DNA from: Takashimella koratensis
Taxonomy: Eukaryota; Basidiomycota; Tremellomycetes; Trichosporonales; Tetragoniomycetaceae
Assembly (NCBI GenBank): GCA_003116875.1
Contig: BCKT01000004.1
Coordinates: forward strand, 704,201 to 768,200
Direction: 5' to 3'
DNA: 64,000 nucleotides
Position numbers and translations under genes: made by a program. The notes under the pieces were generated by a model. The model made no database searches and was not told the origin of the DNA. It saw only the letters and a program-made list of their open reading frames with translations. This document shows positions 25,972 to 38,283 of the stretch, one piece after another. The stretch's first letter is position 1, and each line of letters begins with the position of its first letter.

Positions 25972-27553
25972 CCCTGGAAGTCTGCTGAGTACCGCAAGGC
26001 TAGGTAGTGTACAAGCATAGGTATCATTGTCAATCTCTAAATCTAGTTCTATTTCATCAGTTGGTGGATGGTTATCACGACCTTGAGATAGCATAATAGT
26101 CACATTACACGTCGAGGTAGTTTGAGGATGCATTAGACGACCATTGAACGATCATGGCAAAATTATGAACGAGCTCGGATCTGTCCAAACCTAGTACAGC
26201 TTGCAAATAACTACAAAGAAACGCGACAGATCTCACAGGCTACGTTGAGCATTTCCTGTATCGTGTCAGCGACCTTTCCATTCTTGTTTACTCCAAAATG
26301 ACCACCAAGTGTTGCCAAAGAAAGGGAGAGAGAGATTGAGAGGGTAGAACGCGTTTCAGAGAACCTGGAAACAGCATAGCCAGGAGAAAGTTGGACTTCC
26401 CCGCAGCGTGATGCAGACGGCACTTCCTATTATAACTCAGATGTTTTCATCACTTCGCGCGGGGTGAGCGGGAGGGGAAGGGAAGGGCGGGGGAGGGGAA
26501 GGGAAGGGCGGGGGATGAGAGAAGGAAGGACGAGGGCGTGAAATGAGCAGCAGGCGGAGGCCCAGAGCGTCTCCGTACGGCCACAGCTACAGCCGCAGAC
26601 GCATAGACGGACACAGACACGAAACTTGACTTACAGGTAGGTACAAGTGGTCAGAGGCGGGGCGGTAGATGGAGCAGAAGAGATGGACAACAGGCAAACG
26701 ACCCAGTTGAAATTTGTCGACCAGTTGGTTGCTTTGTTGCTTTTTCGGCCCACGGTGCTGCATTGCCTGCCAGAGTTTTTGTAATCCCCTCGAACCATTT
26801 CATTACGAATCCCTAAAAATGCTAATATAGACCTTGGGTGCAAATCGTAATCCCGCAAAGTGCCACTTTGCAGGCCAAACGCCGCTCCCTGCTCCTGCCT
26901 GCTTGCTGACTCCAAAACTCGTCTCAAATTTCTTCCCCTTTCTCTCTTTCTTCATACCTTCACCAACCCCTCTGACGGCCAGGTAGCTATGCCCCTCCCC
27001 CAGGCGCTACCACCTCGCGCTGTCCTCGATTTTGAGGGAACGTTGGGAGACGAAACTTAATTACTTCACCACCCATTAATCGCCCCGATTCGTTGCCGTG
27101 AAAAAGCTGTGGAATCAAGTGGGTTTCATGCCGGGTGGACAGATATTTTAGGACCAAAGTAGAGAAAAGTAGACGGTGTGGGGAGCGGAGGGGGGAAAGA
27201 GAGGACGGTGATGGGTTAGGCTCGGTTGGAATGTGTGGGCTGTTGAGGAATGGGAGACGGTTATAGGTAGACAAGGCAGACAAGGATGGGCCAGACGTAG
27301 TTGGTGTCCTCGCGAGTCTCTCTCGACCTATCCGTCGCCCTCCTTCCTCGGCCGCGAGTGGTCTAGCAGCAGCTAGTCCTTCCGGTGCCCATCCCACATA
27401 TGCATACCGTCAACCATCATTATCATTACTACACGCGCCATTATTGCTGCTCGCCAGCGCTCGAGCTCAGTCACACCAAAGTACAGGCACTCCACCTCCA
27501 CCTCTTCGAGGCGTAGTAATAGATAATACATCAAGGAATGCCAGGCCCACGGA
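25972..27553. other. Gene-poor 1.6-kb interval
   Basis: Lies between the convergent RGP1 and isoaspartate methyltransferase genes, longer than the other tail-to-tail gaps. It contains a G-rich 21-nt tandem duplication (26470-26513) and purine-rich stretches. A short minus-strand frame ending at 26211 (ending GKVADTIQEMLNVACEICRVSL) has no in-frame ATG nearby and no family I recognise. No gene is called. Confidence 0.5.
26470..26513. repeat. Two tandem copies of a 21-nt G-rich unit
   Basis: The unit GGGAGGGGAAGGGAAGGGCG occurs twice back to back. Its multiple G3-G4 runs could form a quadruplex on this strand. Confidence 0.85.
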
Positions 27554-29049
27554 TCACTGCCGCCACTGCTTGTCGGCGTCGGTGAGGGGGACGTACTGGA
27601 TGGCAAGTCAGCGAGACGCCCCCCTCTGCTTTTCGGCTTGATCCATCAACTGTTCCCACCACAGACAGCACTCACCATCACTCCGAACAACTTGGTTTGC
27701 GTCACTTTCCCGTCCTCGTCCTTGTCCACCTGCCAGACATCTGATGCAGAGTCAGCACGAGCCCAAGTCAATGCAGATAAGGAACGAGCGGAGACATTCC
27801 TTGAGACAGGTCGCCGACGGGGATGAACAGCCGGCCAGGCGAGGCAAGTTGATCGATCAGCGGTTGGGGCATGGTAGGTGCCGCCGCGCCAACGTGAATC
27901 GCGTGGAACGGTGCTGTTGAAACAAGCCACTGGTCAGACTAGTGTTCCAGAGCCATAAGATGAGACTCAAGAGCATGGCTCACCAAATGCAGGAGCCCCT
28001 AGTCCCTGTCAGCAGATCTTTCGTCATTTACTCGTGCTAGAATCACTCCGGACACGCTCGCTCTCACCTTTCCGGCCATCGCCACAGACCATGACCACTC
28101 GACCCTGCGTCTCCTCGCCCACGTCGGCACCACTCCTGGGTCCACCGGCAGAGACGGAAACCCCGTCTTTCGCTAGATTCTCGAGCGACATATCGACGAG
28201 ACCCTGGATATGGTCGATGCCGACAACTGTCGCGCGTGGAGCTAGTCGGTGGAGCACGGCGGTGACTGGTCGAGAAGAAAGTCGGCGTGCAGATGGAAGT
28301 CAAGTGCCGGGGCGTCAATGAGCGGAGAAAGGGCATCAGTACGGCAAGTCATACACCCCAGGAATCATGACATCGAGGTAAAACATGAACTCACGGTACC
28401 CCGACCCGCTACCGACATCGAGAATCGCACCTCCACTCGTATTCGCAGCTCGGACAGACTCGAGCAAGTATTCACACGCGTGCGCGTGCATGTGAGGTGC
28501 AGAGATTGTCGCAGAGAAACCTATAGTCCTGAAGAAGAGGCGGTCAGAGCGGAATGAGGGATCCCAAACTCGTCAACTCAAGGTATAGAGAGACAGCGAG
28601 AGAGATGAATTGGCCTGGGAGAAAGCAAGCGGTGGGTGTGATCTCACTGAGAGGCACTGACTGAGGAGAGTCTTGGTATGCTGCCCCAGTTTTGGGGACA
28701 TAGTTGGCCCTATCCACTTTCTGCATCGCCTAAAAGCCGTGTCAGACTGAACAATGCCTTAGGAGGAAGGAGTAAAGAGCTGTGGAAAGACTCCAGGCGT
28801 GGACGTACCTCGGCGACGGCGGCCGAGCTGATCAGCCCGTTCGCCCGCATCTTGTCGATCAGCTACGGGGTATCAGCATTGTCGACGTTTGTTGTGGTAT
28901 GAGCATAGGGAGAGGCAATATCAGGAGGTGAGGCGTCGCTGGACACATGGCTTGTTACTGTCCATGGGAATCGTCTGCGGCTTCTCGAAATCGAGGTGAA
29001 CAGCATCACTTGCCTCTTGATTGGTTCGGCCGCTACTACGCCAGGCCAT
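27554..29049 (-). CDS. PCM1: Protein-L-isoaspartate O-methyltransferase
   Basis: Repairs isoaspartyl residues in aged proteins using S-adenosylmethionine, in the cytosol. Exons read [12 protein letters not shown], then [64 protein letters not shown], and AdoMet motif I ([12 protein letters not shown]). These are followed by [34 protein letters not shown], a [20 protein letters not shown] segment, [10 protein letters not shown] and a terminal [13 protein letters not shown]. All PIMT landmarks are present and length is normal apart from a small insert after SAGG. The first intron uses a GC donor (see its own entry). The last exon is 42 nt (27554-27595). The symbol follows the enzyme name; fungal naming varies. 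Confidence 0.93.
28863..29013 (-). other. GC-AG intron in the isoaspartate methyltransferase gene
   Basis: The first intron starts GCAAGT and ends GTAG on the minus strand (151 nt). Only this donor keeps the frame [14 protein letters not shown] expected of the family. The nearby GT (4 nt downstream) would shift the frame. GCAAGT is the usual consensus of GC-AG introns. Confidence 0.82.
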
Positions 29050-29558
29050 GTTGAAAATTGCTCTGGTATGAGTTGCAGGCGACACGACTGAGTCAGGTTG
29101 GGTGTTGAGTTATGGAGGGTAAGTGCGAAGGATGACCTGAACATGGAGTCCAATTCGGCCATGGTGGCAATGATAAGTAGCCGCCAATGTTGCACCATAC
29201 CCGGTACTTTGTTGACACGCGCCGCCGACAAAAAATCTGACTTGGACCATGGTCCTGGTGCGCTGCTCGTTGTCCGCCGCTGGATTGTCTCTGCATGCTG
29301 CGTCCTACTTGTACTCTATCTCGGTCAATGCATTGGGTCAAGTAATGCATTCTTCTTCTTCTTCTTCTTCTCGCCTGGGGGATCTTGGAAACCGGCGGTT
29401 TTGATCAAGACAGTCCCCTTCCCTCCACCTTGCTTGATAAACAGCGTCCCTACCTTGGCAGCAACCAATCCCTCCCAACCGACAGACAACTCAACCTCCT
29501 CGTCATCGCCCACTACATCTCACCTCTCGTGCTCGCTTTCAGCCAGCCGTCAATCGGC
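29050..29558. promoter_or_regulatory. Divergent promoter between PIMT and TIP20/RINT1 genes
   Basis: 509 bp between opposing start codons. It contains a (TTC)n run (29351-29371) and a C/T-rich leader on the TIP20 side. No gene is seen. Confidence 0.5.
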
Positions 29559-32500
29559 ATGGACATCGATATGGACGCCCTCAGGGCCCTGGCACAGCGA
29601 GATGACCCGGCGCGCCTCGACGCCGAGCTCGTCGCTTACCTCGATGCCGGCTTCCCACACGTCGCGTCCCTCCAGCACCAGCAACAACAACAACAGCAAG
29701 GGGTTACACGGCTGCCGCTGACTGCTGGGCCCGAGCCAGGACCGAGCGAGTGGAGGTCATTGGATGAGGATATTACCTATTGGGAAGCCGAGGCGGCGTC
29801 AGCGAGCTCCGAGGTGAGCTTGATTTCTGAGCGCCTGCAGTGTACGACCTTATCTCCAGCTCTCGGAGCTAGGAGAAGCCTATCTGGCACCGCTGGTTGA
29901 TGTGTGCCATATGGAGGTAAGCTGACACCACACAGCTTGAAGAGACTAGCCGCATATTACCAGACATGATCCACGAAACGCAAACCAAGCTTCAGCATTT
30001 TCTGTCCGACGCCCAGACACTCAGTATAGAGCGATACGACCTCGCCGACCAACTCGCGACCCTCCTGTCTGAGCTATCTAGCGACGCTCCTGTCCCCGGG
30101 GACCAGGAAGGTGACGGATCCGTGAATGGAGAAGCCGAGGGACAGTCGAGGAAAGAGAGGAAGCAGACGATATTGGAGGAGCTGGAGAGGTTGCAAGGCG
30201 AGCTGGATACCTTGGGAGCAGCATTGGCTTGGGTGACAGTGTACGAGAATATCTTGATACAGAGGTATGTCGTATCTCTTCCCTGCTTTACTTCAAAGAC
30301 TGACGCTCCTGAATTTCCCTTCGTCCCGTTCGTCAGTGAGAAAACGCTCGACCCTCAGTCTCACAAACCTTCGCCACTTGCTGCGCTCCCTCACTTCGAA
30401 ACCCTCGACAAGTCCGTATGCGACCTCGACCACACTCTCCCGGCAGGTACAGCCCTCCTCGCGATTGTACACTCCACGCGCGCAGGGGTTTGGGAGTGCT
30501 TGAAACAGGTCATGGCGGAGAATCTTACGCGAGCGGCCGAAGCCGTCGGGTGGCCGTTACGTGTTGATTATGAATCTGTGGACGCGAGCAAACGGAGAGC
30601 GTTTGAACGCGCGTTTGTGGATATGATCGTGCTCCAAAACGAGTAAGTGTGGGCTTGACAGAGGGGACAGTCATGCGCGATTGAAGCGGAGAATCAGGGG
30701 ACTAATGGGCGCCTGATCGATGTATCATGTGGTGGGCAGAATCGCTGACTACTTTCGACCTGTAGAGGCGAGAGGTTAGGCGTTATCCAAGCCGAGGGAC
30801 TGTATCCACTACAGGCACTCGTCCAGCCTATCGCTCTTCGATTCAAGTACCACTTCCAAGGAACACGCAACACAAACAGAGTCGACAAGGTGAGCCGCTC
30901 GACCCTTTATCTGATGTCAGCTTTTGCCTTTCTCCAGAGACAAACGAGAGATGAGACCGAGTTTAAACAAGATTCTGACAACTTTGCAGCCAGAGTGGGC
31001 GTTTGCGCACATTCTTGATCAGATGTACCAGCATTCATCATTTTTGGACGATTATCTTGCTCCGCTCGCGGCGAAAGGCGGTCGAGATGTTGATATCAAG
31101 GTTGGTTCTGTTTTCTTGGTCCTTCTTATCGTCCATCACTCCTGGCTTCCCCTGTCCACTCTCTGCCCCCCTCTTTCACCTTGTCAAATGCCGATCGACA
31201 CGTACTTATCAATTCTTCACAGTCAGAATTCACCATGCTCCTCTTCCCCATTCTTCTCTCGTTGCTTCGATCACGAATCCCACACCTCCTTCCTCACCCC
31301 GCCCTCCTTGCGCACACGATATATCAGACGGTCGTATTTGACGACGCAGTGCGAGAGCGCGGGTATGATCCGTCACGTACCTCGTGTCCCGCGACGAGTT
31401 GGGAGGGGCTGGCGGGGGTAGTCCTTCGCCAGGAAGGGTGGTATGATCAGTGGCTCGCAGGGGAGAAGAAATGTAAGTCTTGGGCGGTAGAAGTTTGAAA
31501 ACACTCGGTTGAATGAGTTTTGAGTGTGCTTGTGACATTGCTAACATTATTCGCTTTAATGGTCCGACTTAGTCGCCGAGTCTCAGTTGAACGAAATCAT
31601 CTCGTCCTCTGAAGCATGGACAATGTCAGAGCCCGAGTCCCCAGGAGCGCCTTTCTCTTCCGAGAGCGCGAGGCAGGTCAAGTCGTTGTTTGAGCAGATC
31701 ACCGGTACGTCATGATTTTCCCTCGAAATGAGAGTCGCCCTCAACTTTTCTCATCATTGCTTTTCATGGCTAAACTCATTCACTAATCTGCGCTCTATCA
31801 GATCGCTATTTCCCCCTCGCGATCGAGTACAGACTTCCATTTCTTTCCGCTGTCCAGCTACCTCTACTCGAAGCCTACCGTGCACGCGTGGCGGGATCGC
31901 TCGAGGCATTCGAGACCTTGTCGTCGGCGTTCGTCCGTGCCGTCCCGGGTGCATTGGGTGCGGCGCGGAATCCTGAGAACGCGAGGGTGACCGGCGGAGT
32001 CGCGGGGCTGCAGAGATTGTTGAAGGCGCATGTCAGTGCGAGCTTTGTTGTGACTGCTCTGCGATCCTGGGCAGATGAGATGGTGAGTGCTGGGCCAGAG
32101 GTTTTGGGTTATCGTTAGCTTTGAAGAAACTCTTTTCTTTCGTCATAGCTAACACGATGACCGCAGATATTTGTGGAGATCTCTGGAGACATTTCTGCCG
32201 ACCCATTAAGAGTATCACGATTACCTGGGATCCCAGTCCCTCCACCTGGCGGGTCAGTGCTAGATGAAGCGATCGCACGGTTTACTGCTCTCACGACGAG
32301 GGCAGAAGATATGGTCATTCGTCATATTGCCGTTGAAGTCGAGTCCGACCTTAAACCTCACCTGACTCGGCGGTGGGACGGCGAGGGAACTTCTACGTCC
32401 AACCCCACCGGACACTCTGCATCTTCTCCTTCTACCGAGGCCAACGGCCACAACCACGAACATCCAGCCGACGACGATACCGCGCCTGACGCTTCTCTAG

Positions 32501-33051
32501 TACATGCGCTCACGACATTCTCCACCCTTCTCACGGCGTTGATCGGCTGTTCCACCCCCGTTGCCGGGGTTAGGATGTACCGCCGTACCGCGACTCAGCT
32601 GGCTTCGCATATCACACAGCGAGCGGTCCATGCTGGTTGGTCAAAGTTCACCGCAAAGGGAGGGAGGGAATTGCAGCGTGAGGTCGAGGATTGGCAAGTC
32701 ACTGCGCAGAGCGCGGCGGAGGCTGCCGAGGTGACGAGGTCAGGTATGAGAGTGGGGAGAGGGAGTGGGAGTGGGGGAGAGGGGTTGGGGGAGATTGTGG
32801 AATTGCCAAGAGCCCCTTGGGTGAAATTGGCAGATATGGCAGCCGTTCTCGCCCTCCCGACTGAATCAGAGACATCGGCAGCGCCGGGGTCGGCGGGGGG
32901 ACCGACAGACTCACCAACGTTCTCACAAGCCATGGCAGCGGCGTGGACGGGTGGAGCCACGCTTGAGAGCTTTTGCGATAGGTTGGGGGTCAGTATGGAT
33001 GAGGATGAATTGAAGGGGTTGTTGAGAAGGAGAACAGAGTGTTGGCGATAG
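29559..33051 (+). CDS. TIP20: RINT-1/Tip20 family tethering-complex subunit
   Basis: Member of the Dsl1/NRZ complex that tethers COPI vesicles at the ER. The N-terminus is MDIDMDALRALAQRDD with a short polyglutamine run (near 29680-29700), then coiled coil (HETQTKLQHFLSDAQ, LEELERLQGELDTLG). The RINT1/TIP1 domain follows: ALAWVTVYENILIQ, VMAENLTRAAEAVGWPL, PEWAFAHILDQMYQHSSFLDDYL, FPILLSLLRSRIPHLL, TIYQTVVFDDAVRERGY and LRQEGWYDQWLAGEKK. Further on are SEAWTMSEPESPG and DRYFPLAIEYRLPFLSAVQ. The end, FCDRLGVSMDEDELKGLLRRR, is also family-like. About nine exons join in frame. Two nearby ATGs (29559 and 29571) could both serve; the first is taken. Confidence 0.88.
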
Positions 33052-33251
33052 CAGGTCAAGTGGGTGGAGGGAGGCGGATTGGGTCAGCCAAGGTTATAGA
33101 GTAGGTGAAAATGCATGCATGCTGGATTTGAGATGTTAGAATGACGAATGACGCTTTTCCGACTGTGATTGATGGGTTTGGTTGGATCCACTTGAAAGTA
33201 GAATGTAATACTGAAGATGATCAGTTGAACTGAGCAAGCAGTCTTGGTCGC

Positions 33252-36200
33252 TTAGTATCGACCCGCTCGGCCAGCTCGGAATCGTCCCGCATCCTCTGCA
33301 ACATGTCAGTTCATCCCTTCCCAAGGCTATTTCAACGATCCTATGCGAGAGAGACAGTAATGTCATATCAGGTTCAGGTCAGACTTACGTTCTGGGAATC
33401 GGTTAGGATACGACGACGAGGGCGGTGGAGGTGGACCTCGTGTACCCGCACCTGGGCCAGGCGCGAGCCCTGTGCCAGCGGGTGAGATATGGTCGAAGAG
33501 CTGGATAATGTCGTCGGCGTGAAACGTGGGGCCTAGATGAGTAAAGGTCCGTAAAGGGCACGAGGAAGAAAAGAGACAGGCTGCGTCAGTGTATTTCCTA
33601 GACATTTCGAAACGCAGTCCAGCGCCTATCAACTCACCGTCAAACGATCGCGCGGGCGGGAGACTGCCCACGAACCAAGCGAGACTCCTTGTGAGTCCAG
33701 ACCTATCGAGATCGTCCCTGCCCTGGTACCCTTGCTGTGGCGGGACGGGTGGGTACCCTCTATCCTGACTTCTCCTCGGCGGGCTCCTCTCCCTGACCGC
33801 CGGTAACCTGGGCGGGGGGTGATGCCCGGACACATCCCTATCCCTACTCCCTCCTCGTTCGTTCGGCATCTGGTGTGTATGCGACCCGGCGCGACGGCCA
33901 GACCCCACGGGTGGCGGGGAGACGGTGGAGCGGTGTCGTTTGGAGTGAACAGGTGGGGGAGGAGCACGGTCTCTGTCGACAGAGTCGCGTTCGCGCTTCA
34001 GGGGTGAAGAAGGGTTATGAGGCTGCGCAAGAGGCAGAGGAGGTTGAGGAGTCCCACCGCGCAGGTTCGGTGGGAAGGGGGGCAAGTTGGGTACGCCCCC
34101 GCCACCGCCGCCGCCAGGACCAGGAGGAGGAGCGAGGGAAACACCTGGGGCGGAAAGGGCGGAAGGTGTGGGCGCAGACGGAGCTGAAGATTGCGCAGGG
34201 GCAGGTCGACGACCGAAACCAAGGTCGCGTCGAGCAATCTCGTCGATCCCATTGTACGTAAACCTCAGTGCGAATCGCTTCAATGGTGAATCGTTAGGGA
34301 ACGTTGTTGCAAACCTCGACTCTAGTTTCTTAACCGCTGCCAAGTCTCCAAGCATATACTCGTACTCTGCCCACGCATCCCACAGTGGTCTCGCCTGGTC
34401 GGTAGGTATCTTGACCGCCGATCGCTCAAACAACGCACGCGCATTCGTATCGTCGTTGATCGAGAGGAGGAACGACAAGTACGCAAGGACATAATCGACA
34501 TCGTCTGCGAATTGTTTCAAACCAACTTCAAAGACTCGAATAGCCACCGCAGAGTCCTTGTTCGAGTGGTACTCCATCATTGCGGAGGCTTCAAAGATAT
34601 GCCAAGTGACATGGGCCGATTTTCTCGCTTTCCCAAAAACGAGGCGTCCACCTTTCAACCCCTCGCTTCGCCTCGCAAAGCGCATGTACATGATCCAGAC
34701 CACGCTCGCTGCGACAGCTTCGGCATTGACGTCCCTCTCTCGCCGTTCACGGACTAGGGCGGCGCGCTCGTCCCTCTCCCTAATGAGGCGAGCAACACCC
34801 ATATCGTCATCTCCGCCTCCGGCGCCGCCAGGCCCAACGTCGTCTCCTGGTGCGCCAGAGGGCGGCGCGACGATTTCTGGACCCCGGGCAATTTCGACTT
34901 CGCGCTCAACAGAGAGCTTGAGGTCATCGATCTCCGCGTTGAGAGAAGTTAAGAGAGACTCAAAGATTGTGTGGCAGGCGGTATAGTCACGTTTCTCTTC
35001 CTCGACTTCGGCGAGTGCGAATGCAAGTAAGAAGCTGGGGTGGGTTAGTCCCGAAATCGAGATGATAAGATGCTGAGGCGCAAAGAAGGGGCGAAGATTC
35101 GCGTTGAGCTCACCTTTTGGGGCACGCCTGCAGACCGGCACGGAGAAACGCGATGCCCTCTTCCTTGCCATCTTTCTGATAATAACTTGCAGCGTAATGC
35201 CTATATTCACCGTCAATTAGCCAACCATGCACCCAGCTTCTCCCTCTCAGCACTTACCAAAGCTCCGGGAAATGCCTCATTTCCGTCAAACACCTCTTGA
35301 GCGCATACCCTACCCTAGCAGCAAGCACCTCCGTATCCGCCGCCGCGAGTGGGTTGCCTTCTTCCCACTTGAGGTACGCCCGCCAGCTGGACACCACGCG
35401 CCGGTCTTCATCGGAGAAGTTGGGAGTCGGAGGGACGGCAGGGTGTGGGATCGAGTCGGTCAGTGTGCGAAGCTCCCGAAGGGCAGTACGGGCTGTCATG
35501 TATGCTGGAGATCGCTCGGCGAGGAATTTTTTAGCCTAGTATGGGTGAAGGTGGGTTTCAGGACGGAGGAAAGAGGAAAGGGTGGGCGTCAGCATGATCA
35601 GTTCCTGAAGCAGGAATGTGGTGTCCTGGAGAATGGACAAGAGTAGCAAGCGCTGATAGTTGTGACAGAACTTACGGTCTGTTTGTTGAGGCCACTCTCA
35701 AACGCATCGTACCCCTTCCAAAGCGCTTCCACGTTATTCAGCGGAATACACACTGCGCGCTGGTACAGTTTTCTCAATGCGTCCGTTTGCTGCTGCTGAT
35801 CCCACGGTGTCTTTGGCTAACCGGATCACACATCACAAACGAAGACAGGCTCATCAGCTTCGGTCTGGCATTGACTTTGTAAACCACTTGCGCTTACCTT
35901 TGCATCGGCGAGATACGTAATATACTCTTGCCAGATGTCCCCACTCTCCCTGTCCAGACCACACTCTTTGAGAGCAACTTCGTATGCCTGTGTCACGGTA
36001 TCGCGGGCTCGCTGGCCCTCGGGTCCGTCGCTGAGTGGGTTCTGCCGCCGGATGTAGTGCAGGTACGCCTCTACGTGATTCATGCGGGTCAGCAAATGTA
36101 TGACACAGGCAAGCAAACAACGGCATCTTTATGCATTCTGTTAAGGACGTTCCACTGCTCAAAAGAGATGAATTCAAACCAGACTCACTCCAGATATTGA

Positions 36201-37368
36201 CATCGGCGGCGGCCATGAGAGTAGACGACGACCTCAACGCTCGGCTGAAAAGCGCCTCGACATGTTCAAAGTTGGACAGGGCAAGTTCAAGGTTGATTAG
36301 TGACAACAGGGGCTTGAACTGAGGCGTCCACGAAAGCACGTCATGCCTTGTCAGCAAGCGGTTTGGCAGCTGAGCAGTTTGACGGGCGACGTATGAGGGG
36401 AGGTAACTCACGGCAGTGGGATTTCGGCCAGCGAGGACCTCGTACCATGCTCGAGCATCGACCACCTCTGTACGTTGAATTGACCAGTCAAGCAGCGCAA
36501 CGAGCGGTACCGCTTCCGTTGGGTCTGATATTGTCAGCCACCATCGATACTTCTCCGTCTAGTTAGCCTTACTAGACTGCCAGGCCTGTACGAGACCGGG
36601 ATTATTCCGAACACTGGGAGACGATGCGCTCAGCCCTTCAGGCAGCGCTACGGCAGGTGTGCCCCCATTTGAAGGCTCGAGCTGTATTGGTGCCTCGACG
36701 GCAGATGGAAGCGGGGTCTCAGTCGACCCGTTTCTGGCACCTGCCTGAGCATCCGGGTGTTGTCCGTTGGTAGTAGATGTGCTCGGCTCCAAGGGCTGGG
36801 CGGGAGTCACGACGGACTCGGGTAAGATTGGCTGGTCGATGTCGGCTTCCACAGCAGCGATGAGCTGCTGCGCATCGTCAGCGGCCGAGTGGTCGATCGC
36901 CATCGCTTCGTGCGAAGCCGGGGCTGGCACCGCCTGAGATGGAGAGTTGAGAGGATGTTGAGCTTCGTTGGAGTTGGTAGAGGGTGCAGGGAGATCGGGG
37001 ATAGCGTTTTCAAGAATCCCTTCTAATGCCTCGGCTTGGTTCAGGATAGCGCTACTAGGATCTACATTCTCACTCCCGTTTGTCGGATGTGTTGATCCCA
37101 GCTCTGCCTCAGCTCCTGCTCCTTCTGCTGGCTCGGCTGCTACTGTCGCTCTCTCTTCTGTTTCTTTTCCCGCCTGCAAAGATGAATCTGCCAGCCCCTC
37201 GATAAGCTCAGGTCCCGTCGCGGCGACAGCAAGGGCCGTGTCCGCCAAGTCTCCCTCGATATCGGTCAAAGAGGTGAGAGTGGTCACGATTGCTGCTGTT
37301 TCTGGCTCGATGGGGTTGCTGGACTCAGCAGTGCTGGGATCCTGTGCGGGTGTCGGGGTTTCGGACAT
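33252..37368 (-). CDS. RNA14: Rna14, cleavage/polyadenylation factor IA subunit (CstF77 family)
   Basis: Scaffold of mRNA 3'-end cleavage factor IA in the nucleus. A first exon of about 265 codons encodes a disordered, Ala/Glu/Ser/Thr-rich N-terminal extension. HAT repeats then begin near 36590 (AVPLVALLDWSIQ, ARAWYEVLAGRNPTA, LLSLINLELALSNFEHVEALFSRAL). The Suf domain follows with VEALWKGYDAFESGLNKQTAKKF, VVSSWRAYLKWEEGNPL, VWIMYMRFARRSEGLKGGRLVF and PLWDAWAEYEYMLGDLAAV. The C-terminal part (about 33650-34180) is rich in proline, glycine and arginine. A short conserved-looking tail precedes a 44-nt last exon (33252-33295) ending GRAGRY. The start ATG is at 37366-37368. About ten exons are inferred. 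Confidence 0.93.
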
Positions 37369-37912
37369 GGCGAAGGTGGGAGTTGGTGCAAGGAATGAGG
37401 ATGGATAGTAGATGGAGAGGTGGAGAGGGGTGAAAGCGGGTCGACGGTGGTGAGATCGACAAAGGGGATCGCCAGGTCGAGAGTTGTTGCTGTTCCTACT
37501 TGCTTATTGAGCGATGAGTCACAATTGCAAATCGGGGCTGAACAATATGTTTGCCGAAGGTTCACTGTGCTCTACTCCGTCTGCGTCTGTGTATGTCCCT
37601 GTGTCCCGGGATATGAAGGTGCAAGTGGATTGCAACGTCTGGGCCAGCAGTGTCTGTCGCTGTCGTCGTGAATGGATAAAGTCAACAGTCAACTCGCCAA
37701 AATCGGGGCGGGAAATGAGATCGAGTGATAAGCACAGTTGACATCTTCAGAAGCGGATACTAATGACATGTCATTATGTTGTGTTGTTGGTGCCTGGGGT
37801 CATGTTGACCGACGTTACGCCCGACCTACGTCATATGACCCCCTTGACCTCCTTTGACCCCCTTGACCCGGAGAGCCCGTGGCTGTCCCGCCGTTATCGC
37901 TTCGGTCCTCGT

Positions 37913-37913
<1 letters not shown>

Positions 37914-37947
<34 letters not shown>
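37914..37947. repeat. (CGT)n microsatellite, about eleven units
   Basis: Perfect trinucleotide repeat seen directly in non-coding DNA, about 130 bp upstream of a TATA box. Confidence 0.95.
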
Positions 37948-38072
37948 CATTCTTACATCCACCCATCCGCGCGCGCGGCCGACACATCCCCCGCTCTCTC
38001 TCTCCTCATCTCTTCTTGACATCACCCCCGGCCCCCGAAACGTCGTCCAAGACGATTAGAACATTCTCAAGC

Positions 38073-38080
38073 TATATATA
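38073..38080 (+). promoter_or_regulatory. TATA box of the phosphate carrier gene
   Basis: TATATATA, 204 bp upstream of the start codon and followed by a C/T-rich leader. Position and sequence fit a strong promoter for a highly expressed mitochondrial carrier. Confidence 0.6.
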
Positions 38081-38283
38081 GGTCAGTCACAGTATATCTT
38101 TCGACATCCTTTTCCAATCCATCATTCACATCCACATCGCATTCACGGCACAGCCCTCTTCCGTCTACCATCTACATCTCCTACCTCCCAACCCTCATCT
38201 ATAATTCCCGACCAGACCTGCATCCTCATCATCACTGACATCCACCCCGCCTCGCTTAGACCACCCTTCCTTCCCCACTCACC

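Larger units (their letters stand above)
37369..38283. promoter_or_regulatory. Divergent promoter between RNA14 and the phosphate carrier
   Basis: 915 bp between opposing starts. It has CTTTGACC/CTTGACC repeats (37840-37870), a trinucleotide microsatellite (37914-37947), a TATA box (38073-38080), and a C/T-rich leader reaching the carrier ATG. No coding frame is supported. Confidence 0.6.

Noticed and set aside
26211..26423. Short minus-strand frame ending CEICRVSL
   Set aside because: No in-frame ATG and no recognisable family; could be a terminal exon, but no upstream exon was found.
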